Positions 53,723 to 62,050 of a stretch of 64,000 nt of DNA are shown here, one piece after another. The stretch comes from Streptacidiphilus sp. PB12-B1b (GTDB taxonomy: Bacteria; Actinomycetota; Actinomycetes; Streptomycetales; Streptomycetaceae). The position numbers and the translations under genes were made by a program. The notes beneath the pieces are model-generated. The model was not told the DNA's origin, ran no database searches, and saw only the letters and a program-made list of their open reading frames with translations. Location: positions 2,170,001 through 2,234,000 of the forward strand of contig NZ_CP048405.1 of NCBI RefSeq assembly GCF_014084125.1, in the 5' to 3' direction. How positions within the stretch are numbered: the stretch's first letter is position 1; the number at the start of each line of letters is the position of its first letter.

Positions 53723-55759
53723 ATGCAACGCCCCGCCGTCCCGTGGCCCGCGACGGCCGCCGCCGTCATCGCCGTGGCCACCCTGCTGCTCGGGGTGTCG
53801 ATGGCCTACGACGCCTCGCCGCGGCCAGTGGTCACCCGGGTCACCGTGGACGGCGACAGCCCCGGGCGGACCTTCGACGGCATCGGCGCCATCAGCGGCG
53901 GCGGCGGCAACTCCCGTCTGCTGGCCGACTATCCGGCGGCCCAGCGGGCGCAGATCATGGACTACCTGTTCAAGCCCGGCTACGGCGCCGCGCTGCAGAT
54001 CCTCAAGGTCGAGATCGGCGGCGACACCAACTCCACCGACGGCGCCGAGCCCAGCATCGAGCACACCCGCGGCACGGTGGACTGCGACGCGGGCTACGAG
54101 TGGCCGCTGATGGAGCAGGCCAAGGCGCTGAACCCGGCCGTCAAGCTGTACGGGCTGGCCTGGGGCGCGCCCGGCTGGATCGGCCACGGCTCGTTCTGGT
54201 CCACCGACACCGTCGACTACCTGGTCACCTGGCTGGGCTGCGCCCGGCAGCACGGGCTCACCATCGACTACCTCGGCGGCTGGAACGAACGCGGCTACAA
54301 CGCCGCCTGGTACGAGCAGTTGCACGCCGCGCTGCTCGCCCACGGCTACGGCTCCACGCAGATCGTCGGCGCCGACTCCACCTGGCAGGTCGCCGGCGCG
54401 CTGCGCGGCGATCCGGCCTTCGCCGCCGCGGTCGGCGTCATCGGCGTGCACTACCCGTGCACCTACCTGTCCGCGATGACCAGGTGCACCGGAAACGCCG
54501 ACGCCGACGCCACCGGCAAGCAGCTGTGGGCCAGCGAGAACGGCTCGGAGGACTTCCAGGCCGGGGCCGCGCCGATCGCCCGGGCCATCAACCGGGGCTA
54601 TCTGGACGCCAGGCTCAGCGCGTTCGTCAACTGGCCGCTGGTGGCCTCGCTCTACCAGAACCTGCCGTACCGCACCGACGGCCTGCTCACCGCCGACCAG
54701 CCCTGGAGCGGCGCCTACACCGTCGGCGCCAGCACCTGGGCGATCGCCCAGACCACCCAGTTCACCCAACCCGGTTGGCGCTATGTCGACTCGGGCAGCG
54801 GCTACCTCGGCGGCGACCGCGACAACGGCAGCTACGTCAGCTACCGGGCCCCCGGCAAGGCCGCCTGGAGCACCGTGCTGGAGACCCTGGACGCCAAGGC
54901 GGCGCAGACGCTGGAGCTGTCCGTCTCCGGCGGACTGCCCGGGGGAGCGCTGCACGTCTGGTCCACCGACCTGACCGGCACCCGCGCCGCCCGGGCCGGC
55001 CACGGCGCCCACCTGGTGCGGCAGGCCGACCTGAAGCCGACCGGCGGCCGCTACCGGCTGACCCTGCTGCCCGGGCGGGTGTACACCGTCACCACCACCA
55101 CCGGCCAGGGCGCCGGGACCGCCGCCGGGCCCGCGCCCGCGCCGCTGGCGCTGCCGTACGCCGACAGCTTCGGCGGCGTCCCGGTGGGCGGCGAGGCCCG
55201 CTACCTCGCGGACATGAACGGCGCGTTCGAGGGCGCGCCCTGCGCCGGTGGCCGCCCGGGCACCTGCGTCCGGCAGATGGACACCGACCCGCCGATCACC
55301 TGGGACCGGCCGAGCACCCCGTACGCGCTGCTGGGCGGCCTCGACTGGAGCGACTACACCGTCTCGGCCGAGACGCTGCTGCAACAGCCGGGCTCGGTAC
55401 AGCTGTTGGGCCGGGTCGGGCAGCAGAAGCGCTTCGACCCGGCCCAGATCGACGGCTACCGGCTGGAACTGACGGACCGTGGGGCCTGGACGCTGGTCCG
55501 CACCAGCAGCACGGGCGCGCCGGTCACCCTGGACCAGGGCACCCTGGATTCGGCTGCGGGCACCGGGAGTTGGCACCGGCTGGCGCTGTCCTTCAGCGGC
55601 GACCGGATCACCGCCTCGATCGACGGCGAGCAGGTGGGCGCGGTCACCGACGCCGACGGCTACCGGACCGGACAGGTCGGCCTCGGCACCGGGAGCTACC
55701 TCCCGGCCGAGTTCGCCGACCTGTCGGTCACCCCGAACCAGCCGCGCGGGTCGAACTAG
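53723..55759 (+). CDS. secreted glycoside hydrolase family 59 (galactocerebrosidase-like)
   Basis: The 678-aa protein has a signal peptide (about 1-30, PATAAAVIAVATLLLGVSMA). A (beta/alpha)8 domain follows (about 40-360), with FDGIGAISGGGGNSRLL at its start. The catalytic pair appears to be Glu in GGWNERGYN (acid/base, about 191) and Glu in WASENGSED (nucleophile, about 272). Beta-sandwich and lectin-like C-terminal domains complete the family layout. GH59 is known from animal lysosomal galactocerebrosidase; bacterial members probably act on beta-galactosides or galactan. ATG 53723 has GAAGGA. It overlaps the convergent dehydrogenase by 4 bp. Confidence 0.88.
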   Translation: MQRPAVPWPATAAAVIAVATLLLGVSMAYDASPRPVVTRVTVDGDSPGRTFDGIGAISGGGGNSRLLADYPAAQRAQIMDYLFKPGYGAALQILKVEIGGDTNSTDGAEPSIEHTRGTVDCDAGYEWPLMEQAKALNPAVKLYGLAWGAPGWIGHGSFWSTDTVDYLVTWLGCARQHGLTIDYLGGWNERGYNAAWYEQLHAALLAHGYGSTQIVGADSTWQVAGALRGDPAFAAAVGVIGVHYPCTYLSAMTRCTGNADADATGKQLWASENGSEDFQAGAAPIARAINRGYLDARLSAFVNWPLVASLYQNLPYRTDGLLTADQPWSGAYTVGASTWAIAQTTQFTQPGWRYVDSGSGYLGGDRDNGSYVSYRAPGKAAWSTVLETLDAKAAQTLELSVSGGLPGGALHVWSTDLTGTRAARAGHGAHLVRQADLKPTGGRYRLTLLPGRVYTVTTTTGQGAGTAAGPAPAPLALPYADSFGGVPVGGEARYLADMNGAFEGAPCAGGRPGTCVRQMDTDPPITWDRPSTPYALLGGLDWSDYTVSAETLLQQPGSVQLLGRVGQQKRFDPAQIDGYRLELTDRGAWTLVRTSSTGAPVTLDQGTLDSAAGTGSWHRLALSFSGDRITASIDGEQVGAVTDADGYRTGQVGLGTGSYLPAEFADLSVTPNQPRGSN

Positions 55760-56709
55760 CCGCGCGGGTCGAGCACCAGCTTGCCGGTGGTGCGCCGGGC
55801 GCGCAGGTCCTCATGCGCCCGGGCGACCTCCGACAGCGGGTAGGCCTCGCCGGTCAGCGGCCTCAACTCGCCCTGCGCGACCAGCCGCAGCAGCTCCGCC
55901 ATGGGCTCGGCGTGCAACTCCGGGCGGCCCAGGCAGTGCATCAGCCAGAAGCCGACCACCGCCCGCGAGCGCGCCATCAGGGAGGCCGCCACGATCGGCT
56001 GCGGCGCGGTGCGCGAGGCCATGCCGTACGCGACCAGCCGGCCGAACGGCGCCAGCGCCGCCAGCGAGGCGTCGAACACCGGGCCGCCGGTCATCTCCAG
56101 GACGATGTCGACCTTCTTGCCGCCGTTGGCCTCGACCAGCCGCTCCTTGAGGCCCTCGCCCTCGGCCTCCACCGCGACGTCCGCGCCCAGCTCCAGCGCC
56201 AGCTCCCGCTTCTCCTTGGTGGAGGCGGTGGCGATCACCCGGCCCGCGCCGAAGCGCTTGGCCAGCTGCACCGCCAGCGAGCCGGTGCCCCCGGCCGCCG
56301 CGTGCACCACCACCGATTCGCCCGGGGCGAGCTTGGCGGAGGTGCGCAGCAGGTTCCAGGCGGTCAGCCCCTGGACGACCAGGGCCAGCGCCGCCGCGTC
56401 GGAGACCCCGTCCGGCACGTCCAGCGCCATCGGCTCCCAGGCCACCGCGCGTTCGGCGTAGCCGCCGGTGGCGGTGAGCGCCACCACCCGGCGGCCGTCG
56501 GCGGTCCGCCCGACCACCTCGCCGCCGGGCACCATCGGCAGGGTGCTGCTGGACAGGTAGGAGTCCTCCACCGCGTGGGTGTCGGCGTAGTTCACGCCGA
56601 TCGCGTCCACCTCGATCAGCAGCTGCCCCGGCTGGGCCACCGGATCGGGCAGCTCCACCAGCCGCAGTACCTCGGGGCCGCCGAACTCGGTGATCTGTAC
56701 TGCCCGCAT
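55756..56709 (-). CDS. zinc-type alcohol dehydrogenase/quinone oxidoreductase family protein
   Basis: The 317-aa MDR-family reductase has VNYADTHAVEDSYL (about 51) in place of zinc ligands and the NADPH-binding VVHAAAGGTGSLAVQLAK (about 136). It is therefore the quinone-oxidoreductase (QOR) type without catalytic zinc. Substrate unknown. ATG 56709 has GAGGAG upstream. The upstream palindrome (56751-56768) suggests a TetR-type repressor elsewhere in the genome. Confidence 0.87.
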   Translation of the reverse strand: MRAVQITEFGGPEVLRLVELPDPVAQPGQLLIEVDAIGVNYADTHAVEDSYLSSSTLPMVPGGEVVGRTADGRRVVALTATGGYAERAVAWEPMALDVPDGVSDAAALALVVQGLTAWNLLRTSAKLAPGESVVVHAAAGGTGSLAVQLAKRFGAGRVIATASTKEKRELALELGADVAVEAEGEGLKERLVEANGGKKVDIVLEMTGGPVFDASLAALAPFGRLVAYGMASRTAPQPIVAASLMARSRAVVGFWLMHCLGRPELHAEPMAELLRLVAQGELRPLTGEAYPLSEVARAHEDLRARRTTGKLVLDPRG

Positions 56710-56750
56710 TGCCGCTCCTCGCTTGGGTCCGCGCTGTCGTCCTGGAGCCA

Positions 56751-56768
56751 ACATACCGGCTGGTATGT
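56751..56768. promoter_or_regulatory. TetR-like operator upstream of the quinone-reductase gene
   Basis: ACATACC (56751-56757) and GGTATGT (56762-56768) form perfect 7-bp arms around GGCT, 42-59 nt upstream of the start. The form (ACATACC-N4-GGTATGT) is typical for TetR-family dimers. No TetR gene is adjacent. Confidence 0.65.
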
Positions 56769-56791
56769 CGCGGGGACAGCGCGGGCATGCC

Positions 56792-56826
56792 GCGGCCCCG
56801 GACCCTCGCCGTGGGTCCGGGGCCGC
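56792..56826 (-). terminator. hairpin after the 8-oxoguanine deaminase gene
   Basis: GCGGCCCCGGACCC (56792-56805) and GGGTCCGGGGCCGC (56813-56826) pair perfectly over 14 bp with a 7-nt loop. It lies about 100 nt past the end of the minus-strand purine operon and before the quinone-reductase promoter. Confidence 0.7.
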
Positions 56827-56926
56827 TCCCCTGCGCGCGCGGAGGCGCGCCGGGGCCCGGGCGGCACACCGTCCAGTGCGCGCCCGGAGTACGGGGGTGG
56901 TGCGGGCCGGGGGGTGGTGCGGCGCC

Positions 56927-58309
56927 TCAGCCGCGGGAGGCCAGCTCCCGGGCGGCGTCGGCGGCGGCCTTGGCGATGCGGTCCTCGTTCACCGTGGTCA
57001 GCAGGCCCTTCTCGACCACCGGGCGGCCGTTGACCAGCAGCAGCGACAGCGGCGGCAGCGCGCCCAGGGCGAGCGCGGCGACCGGGTCGGCGATCGAGGA
57101 GTGCATCACCCCGTCCACCTTCCACAGCGCCAGGTCGGCCAGCTTGCCGACCTCGATCGAGCCGATGTCGTCCTGTCGGCCCAGCACCCGGGCGCCGCCC
57201 ATGGTGCCCAGCCGCAGCACCGAGCGCGCGGTCAGCGCGGACGGGCTGCCGTGCAGCCGGTTGATCAGCAGCGCGTTCCGCAGCTCGGTGCCCAGCTCGC
57301 CGGACTCGTTGGAGGCGGTGCCGTCCACGCCCAGGCCCACCGGCACACCGGCCGCGAGCATGGCGGGCACCCGGGCGATGCCGGCCGCCAGCCGGGCGTT
57401 GGAGGAGGGGCAGTGCGCCACGCCGGTGCCGGTCTCGGCGAACTTGGCGATGTCGGAGTCGTCCATGTGGACGCAGTGGGCCATCCAGACGTCCTCGCCG
57501 AGCCAGCCCACGCTCTCGAAGTAGTCGGTCGGGCCCATCCCGAACAGCTCCTTGCAGAACTGCTCCTCCTCGGCCGTCTCCGAGCCGTGGGTGTGCAGCC
57601 GGACGCCCTTGCGCCGGGCCAGCAGCGCCGACTCCCGCATCAGCTCGGTGGTCACCGAGAACGGCGAGCAGGGGGCGATGGCGATCTGCAGCATGGAGTC
57701 GGAGGAGGCGTCGTGGTAGCGGTCCACGGCGGCCTCGGAGGCGAGCAGGATGGCCTCGGTGGTCTCCACGGCGTGGTCCGGCGGCAGGCCGCCGTCGCTC
57801 CGGCCGCGGTCCATCGAGCCCCGGGTGGCGGTGAAGCGCAGCCCCAGCTCGGCCACGGCCTCGATCTCGGCGCCCAGGATGTCGCCCCCGCCCTGCGGGA
57901 ACACGTAGTGGTGGTCCATGGCCGTGGTGCAGCCGGACTTGAGCAGCGCGGCGGCCGAGCCCTGGGCGGCGGCGTGGACCAGCCGCTCGTCGATGCGCGA
58001 CCAGGTCGGGTAGAGCGCGACCAGCCAGTCGAACAGGATGTCGTCCTGCGCCAGCCCGCGGGTGATCCACTGGTAGAAGTGGTGGTGGGTGTTGACCAGC
58101 CCCGGGGTGAGCAGGTGGCCCTCGGCGTTGACGCGCCGGGTGACGCCCTGCAGCCACTGCGGGGCGCGGCCCTCGCCGACCGACTCGATCCGGTTGCCGG
58201 CGATCACCACATGGCCGCTGCGGTACTCGCGGTCCTCGGCGTCGACGGTGGCGATCGCGGCGTTCTCGATGACGATGCGCTCGTCGGCGGGGGGCGGAAG
58301 GATGCTCAT
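56927..58309 (-). CDS. 8-oxoguanine deaminase (amidohydrolase)
   Basis: The 460-aa amidohydrolase resembles 8-oxoguanine deaminases and hydroxydechloroatrazine-like enzymes. It would convert 8-oxoguanine to urate, the substrate of the uricase just upstream. Metal ligands are seen in NTHHHFYQW (HxH, about 73), LHTHGSE (about 238), AHCVHMDD (about 275) and GLGVDGTASNE (about 324). ATG 58309 is 148 bp after the uricase stop. Another purine or triazine substrate cannot be excluded. Confidence 0.86.
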   Translation of the reverse strand: MSILPPPADERIVIENAAIATVDAEDREYRSGHVVIAGNRIESVGEGRAPQWLQGVTRRVNAEGHLLTPGLVNTHHHFYQWITRGLAQDDILFDWLVALYPTWSRIDERLVHAAAQGSAAALLKSGCTTAMDHHYVFPQGGGDILGAEIEAVAELGLRFTATRGSMDRGRSDGGLPPDHAVETTEAILLASEAAVDRYHDASSDSMLQIAIAPCSPFSVTTELMRESALLARRKGVRLHTHGSETAEEEQFCKELFGMGPTDYFESVGWLGEDVWMAHCVHMDDSDIAKFAETGTGVAHCPSSNARLAAGIARVPAMLAAGVPVGLGVDGTASNESGELGTELRNALLINRLHGSPSALTARSVLRLGTMGGARVLGRQDDIGSIEVGKLADLALWKVDGVMHSSIADPVAALALGALPPLSLLLVNGRPVVEKGLLTTVNEDRIAKAAADAARELASRG

Positions 58310-58457
58310 GGGTGCTCCTCGGCGGTGTCCGGCAGGTGCGGCGGGTGGGCCGCGCTGCCGTCGAGTGACCGCCGTCGGATGGTGCTGCCCAGGGCGGGAC
58401 GGCGGGAGAATCCCTGGGCGGTCGCTGCTGCCGCGCGGCCGGTGGTCCTGGCGGGGC

Positions 58458-59345
58458 TCAGGCGACCGGGATGACCGGCGTGACGCCCTCGCGGTGGACC
58501 GTGCCCTCGATCAAACCATACGGGCGGTCGGCCGCGTAGTAGACCTCGTTCTCGTTCTTCAGCCCGAACGGCTCCAGGTCCACTAGGAAGTGGTGCTTGT
58601 TGGGCAGTTCCAGGCGTACCTCGTCCACCTCGGCGCGGTTGTTCAGCACCCGGGTGCCCATGGCGTACAGGGTCTGCTGCAGCGAGTAGGAGTAGGTCTG
58701 CGCGAACGCCTCCAGCAGGTGGCGGCGGACCTCGGCGTACGACTGCTCCCAGGGCGGCTGGGTCTCCGCGCCGCTCCAGGAGTGCTTCCAGCGGGCGGTG
58801 ACCTGGGTGGCCAGGATACGGTCGTACGCCTCCTTCAGGGTGGTGTACTTGTCCTTGATGTAGCCCCAGAACTCCGAGTCGGTGGAGTTCAGCACGGTCA
58901 GCTCGCTGAGTCCGGTGATCACCTGGAAGCTGCTGCCGTCGTAGCCGATCTCGGCGGTGCGCACCTCGCCGCCGCTGCGGACGAAGGAGTGGCCGGGGCC
59001 CGCGTCGTCCTGGGTGGGGATGCGGTCCCAGGCGTACTCCTCGATCCGGATCCGGGCCCGGCGGATCGGCTCGTTGTCGTCCACGAAGTGCCGGGCGAGG
59101 TGGATGCCGAAGGCCTCGGCCGACTCTATGCCGTGCTCCTTGGCGAAGGCGTAGACCGTGTTCTTGGTGGTGTCGGTCGGCAGGCAGTTGGCGTTGGAGC
59201 CGGTGAGGTGGACGTCGTCCAGATCCCCGGAGAGGGCCACCGAGACGTTCAGGTCCTTGATCTCGTGGCGGGCGGTGTCGCGGCGGACGCGGACGACGCG
59301 GGTCTCCGCCTTGCCGTACTGGTTCTGGCCAAGCACGTGAGCCAT
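58458..59345 (-). CDS. uox: urate oxidase (factor-independent)
   Basis: The 295-aa cofactor-free oxidase turns urate into 5-hydroxyisourate. Conserved uricase regions include GQNQYGKAETRVVRV at the N-terminus, the Lys-Thr charge relay region (GKAETR; DTTKNTVYA), and LPNKHHFLVDL (about 250). It does not carry an obvious PTS-like C-terminus, as expected in bacteria. It lies 7 bp after the HIU hydrolase stop. Confidence 0.95.
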   Translation of the reverse strand: MAHVLGQNQYGKAETRVVRVRRDTARHEIKDLNVSVALSGDLDDVHLTGSNANCLPTDTTKNTVYAFAKEHGIESAEAFGIHLARHFVDDNEPIRRARIRIEEYAWDRIPTQDDAGPGHSFVRSGGEVRTAEIGYDGSSFQVITGLSELTVLNSTDSEFWGYIKDKYTTLKEAYDRILATQVTARWKHSWSGAETQPPWEQSYAEVRRHLLEAFAQTYSYSLQQTLYAMGTRVLNNRAEVDEVRLELPNKHHFLVDLEPFGLKNENEVYYAADRPYGLIEGTVHREGVTPVIPVA

Positions 59346-59352
59346 GGTGGTC

Positions 59353-59667
59353 CTAGCTTCCTCGGTAGACGGAGTACCCGAACGGGTTCAGCAGCAGCGG
59401 GACGTGGTAGTGGGCCTGGGCCGGGTCCACGTCGACGACGACGGAGACCTCGGGGAAGAACGGCCCCTCGGTGGTGAAGGTGAGCCGCAGCACGCTGCCC
59501 AGCGACACGTCCGGGGCCGGCAGGTCCCTGCACCGGCCGTCGGCGTCGGTCCGCGAGGCGCCGAGGACGGCCCAGCCGTCGGCGGTGCGCTGGGCCAGCT
59601 GGACCGGGACGCCCTCGGCCGGGCGGCCGGTGCTGGTGTCCAGCACATGGGTGGAGACAGTGGTCAT
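59353..59667 (-). CDS. uraH: 5-hydroxyisourate hydrolase
   Basis: The 104-aa transthyretin-like enzyme has STHVLDTSTGRPAEGV at its start and ends YSVYRGS, the C-terminal tetrapeptide that marks HIU hydrolases rather than transthyretin. It hydrolyses 5-hydroxyisourate to OHCU. It lies between uox and the OHCU decarboxylase gene in the same orientation. Confidence 0.95.
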   Translation of the reverse strand: MTTVSTHVLDTSTGRPAEGVPVQLAQRTADGWAVLGASRTDADGRCRDLPAPDVSLGSVLRLTFTTEGPFFPEVSVVVDVDPAQAHYHVPLLLNPFGYSVYRGS

Positions 59668-59691
59668 GGTTCCCCGTCAGGTGTCGGTGCA

Positions 59692-60207
59692 TCAGTTGGC
59701 TTGCAGCAGCCGGTCGAGCCGGATGTCGTTGATCTTCCGCAGTTCGCCGCGGACGATCTCGCGCTCGGCGGCGGGGTCGTTGCCCTGCCGCTCGCGCAGC
59801 GCGGCCAGCATGGACGCCGCGGTGCGGCCGGTGGCGCAGATCAGGAAGACGTGGCCGAAGGCCTCCTCGTAGCGGGCGTTGGCGACGCGCAGCTCGGCCA
59901 GCAGTGCGGCGTCGGCGCCGTGCACGCCGGCCTGCTCGCGCCGGGAGGCGGCGTCGCCGTCCCGGGGCGCGCCGATGCGGGCGTGCCCGGCCATGGCGTC
60001 GGCCAAGTCGTCCGGGCCGAGCCGCCGCATCGCGGCGAGGTTGGCGGCGTGCAGGGCCCCGGCGTCGGCCCAGGGGCGGGTGGCGCGCACGAGCGCGGTC
60101 CAGGCGGGGCTGGAGCAGACCTCGGCGAGGACGCTGTCCAGCTCCTCGTCGGGCAGTTGGTTCAGCCCCCGCAGGGCGGTGTCGGCAGAGGCGTCGGGCT
60201 GGGTCAC
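59692..60207 (-). CDS. uraD: OHCU decarboxylase
   Basis: The 171-aa helical enzyme converts OHCU to S-allantoin. The family's catalytic His is seen in MAGHARIGAP (about residue 76), and the FLICATGRTAASML block (about 123) and INDIRLDRLL C-terminus are typical. GTG 60207 has GGAGGTCA upstream. A palindrome of the shared motif (TCAACA-N3-TGTTGA) lies 55-70 nt upstream. Confidence 0.93.
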   Translation of the reverse strand: MTQPDASADTALRGLNQLPDEELDSVLAEVCSSPAWTALVRATRPWADAGALHAANLAAMRRLGPDDLADAMAGHARIGAPRDGDAASRREQAGVHGADAALLAELRVANARYEEAFGHVFLICATGRTAASMLAALRERQGNDPAAEREIVRGELRKINDIRLDRLLQAN

Positions 60208-60261
60208 GGATGACCTCCAGGGAGGGGGACATCCACAAGCTAGATCGACGGCACCGTCACG

Positions 60262-60276
60262 TCAACAGTTTGTTGA
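60262..60276. promoter_or_regulatory. TCAACA-N3-TGTTGA operator upstream of uraD
   Basis: TCAACA-GTT-TGTTGA is a perfect 6-bp inverted repeat in the gap between the HTH gene's stop and the uraD start. It has the same form as the motif before aceB and gcl. Confidence 0.6.
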
Positions 60277-60293
60277 AGAAGTCTGCGGCGGCT

Positions 60294-60671
60294 TCAGGGC
60301 TTCTGGCCGCTCTGCTGGCGGTTCAGGTAGTTGTACACGGTGAACCGGCTGACGCCGAGCGCCGCCGCCACCGTCTCCACCCCGTGCCGCACGGTGAACG
60401 CGCCGCGCTCCTCCAGCAGCGCCACCACCCGCTGCTTGCCGGCCCGGTCCAGGGCGGCCAGCTCGCCGCCGCCGAACTGCCGCTTCACGTCGGACAGCAG
60501 CCGGTCCAGCGCGCTCTCCAGGCCGGGCAGCCGGACCGCGACGGCCGGGGCGCCCTCCCACTCCAGCAGCACGTCGTCCGGGCGGGCCTCCTCCGGGCGG
60601 ACCGCGCCCGCGCCGACGGCGTCCAGCAGTGGCTTGATGGCCGCGGCCAGCGGGTGCTCTATCTCGCTCAT
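60294..60671 (-). CDS. helix-turn-helix protein of the purine cluster, 125 aa
   Basis: The C-terminal part (about 85-120, VETVAAALGVSRFTVYNYLN) is an HTH like that of PucR/CdaR-type regulators; the N-terminal part is small and unassigned. A partner regulator or accessory DNA-binding protein for the purine operon is likely. The start overlaps the stop of the 91-aa gene by 4 nt. Confidence 0.75.
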   Translation of the reverse strand: MSEIEHPLAAAIKPLLDAVGAGAVRPEEARPDDVLLEWEGAPAVAVRLPGLESALDRLLSDVKRQFGGGELAALDRAGKQRVVALLEERGAFTVRHGVETVAAALGVSRFTVYNYLNRQQSGQKP

Positions 60672-60943
60672 CCGGACCCCTCGGCGTCCGCCACCGCCGC
60701 GCCGGTCTCGTCCAGCGCGCTGACCTGGAGCGAGATCCGGGTGGCGCCGTGGGCGAGGGCCTCCTGGAGCAGGCGGGAGACCGCGGCCAGTGCCTGCGTG
60801 GCGCCGCCCTCGGCGCTGGTGCCGAACGGGCCGACGTCGACGCTGAGGCCCGCTTCGTCCACGACGCGCCTGGCGGCCCGGGCATGGTCGGGGAAGCCGT
60901 CCAGCTCGAACGGTTCTGTCGTGAACTCCACCTTCAATCGCAC
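60668..60943 (-). CDS. 91-aa protein, first gene of the urate operon
   Basis: No known function. The alpha/beta pattern (VEFTTEPFELDGFPDHA, then SLQVSALDET) resembles small thiamine-binding/YqgV-like folds. The start GTG 60943 lies in the intergenic region shared with the gcl operon. ATGA overlap with the HTH gene (60668-60671) couples the two. Confidence 0.7.
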   Translation of the reverse strand: MRLKVEFTTEPFELDGFPDHARAARRVVDEAGLSVDVGPFGTSAEGGATQALAAVSRLLQEALAHGATRISLQVSALDETGAAVADAEGSG

Positions 60944-60986
60944 AACCGCAGCCTATCCGGTCGTCCGCGGCGGCGGCCGGGCCGCT

Positions 60987-61001
60987 TCAACAAAATGTTG
61001 C
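60987..61001. promoter_or_regulatory. TCAACA-N3-TGTTGC operator before the gcl operon
   Basis: TCAACA-AAA-TGTTGC matches the iclR/aceB and uraD palindromes with one change in the last base. It ends 8 nt before a TTGACA box. Confidence 0.6.
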
Positions 61002-61009
61002 TTCGGGCC

Positions 61010-61040
61010 TTGACAGTTCCGGAGGCTGCCATGCCATAGT
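61010..61040 (+). promoter_or_regulatory. candidate promoter of the hyi-glxR-gcl operon
   Basis: A perfect TTGACA (61010-61015) and CATAGT (61035-61040) are 19 nt apart, between one operator upstream (60987) and one downstream (61061). Spacing is 1-2 nt longer than ideal. Confidence 0.5.
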
Positions 61041-61060
61041 TCCGTCAAGCAGAAACTTGC

Positions 61061-61075
61061 TTCCGCATTGTGGAA
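61061..61075. promoter_or_regulatory. TTCCGCATTGTGGAA operator before hyi
   Basis: The 15-nt inverted repeat matches TTCTGCATCGCGGAA at iclR/aceB in 12 of 15 positions, and the three differences are C/T. It lies just downstream of the candidate -10 box, a good place for repression. A second small palindrome (AAGCA...TGCTT, 61047-61062) touches it. Confidence 0.7.
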
Positions 61076-61091
61076 TTAGATGGGTGACCGC

Positions 61092-61955
61092 ATGACGACC
61101 GCCGCCGCACACGCCTGGCTCGACCAGCGCTGGACCGTCAACCTCTCGACCCTCTTCACCGAGGTCCCGCTGGTGGAGCGGCCCGCAGCCGCGGCGGCCG
61201 AGGGCTTCGACGCCGCCGAGATCTGGTGGACGCTGGACGGCCCCACCCCGCCGCAGGCCGAGCTGGACGCGCTGCGCCGCGCCTTCACCGACGCCGGGGT
61301 CCAGCTCACCGGCCTCAACTTCGACGCCGGCGACATGGCCGCCGGAAGCAAGGGTCTGCTCTCCCGCCCGGACGGCTCCCAGCAGTTCCGCGACAACATC
61401 GCGGTCGCCGTCGGCCTCGCCGACTCGCTCGGCTGCAAGGCGCTCAACGCCCTCTACGGCAACCGGGTCGAGGGCCTCGACCCCGCCGTCCAGGACGGGC
61501 TGGCGCTGGAGAACCTCGCCCTGGCCGCCCAGGCCGCGCACGCCGTCGGCGCGATCCTGCTGGTCGAGGCCCTGAACGCGCCCGAGGCCCCGCAGTACGC
61601 GCTGCTCTCCAGCAAGGACGCGGTGGCTGTGGTCGACGCCGTCAACCGGGCCACCGGCCTGGGGAACGCCCGCTTCCTGTGCGACCTCTACCACCTGGCC
61701 CGCAACGGCGAGGACCTGCCGCAGGCCATCGAGGCGTACGCGGACCGCATCGGCCACGTGCAGATCGCCGACGCCCCGCAGCGCAACCAGCCCGGCACCG
61801 GCCAACTGGACTTCGCCGACCTGCTCGGCCGCCTGGACACCGCCGGATACCAGGGCCTCATCGGCCTGGAGTACAAGCCCGCCGCCGGGGTGGCCAGCGC
61901 CGACACCCTCGGCTGGCTGCCCCGCGAGCTGCGCACCAGCACCCGGGCCCGCTGA
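61092..61955 (+). CDS. hyi: hydroxypyruvate isomerase
   Basis: The 287-aa TIM-barrel isomerase (AP endonuclease-2-like fold) interconverts hydroxypyruvate and tartronate semialdehyde. LSTLFTEVPLVERPAAAA at the N-terminus is typical, and the metal/catalytic Glu-Asp-His-Glu pattern appears in ILLVEALN, LCDLYHL, GHVQIADAP and GLEYKP. ATG 61092 (GGTGAC upstream) is preferred to ATG 61080, which lies almost on the operator. It is the first gene of the hyi-glxR-gcl operon. Confidence 0.92.
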   Translation: MTTAAAHAWLDQRWTVNLSTLFTEVPLVERPAAAAAEGFDAAEIWWTLDGPTPPQAELDALRRAFTDAGVQLTGLNFDAGDMAAGSKGLLSRPDGSQQFRDNIAVAVGLADSLGCKALNALYGNRVEGLDPAVQDGLALENLALAAQAAHAVGAILLVEALNAPEAPQYALLSSKDAVAVVDAVNRATGLGNARFLCDLYHLARNGEDLPQAIEAYADRIGHVQIADAPQRNQPGTGQLDFADLLGRLDTAGYQGLIGLEYKPAAGVASADTLGWLPRELRTSTRAR

Positions 61956-62050
61956 CGGCGCCCGCGCCCGCACTCCGGCACCGCCCGACCCCGCCTCCGA
62001 GCAGCACCCGCATCGACCCGGACCCGCATCCGACCCGTAGGAGTACCCGC

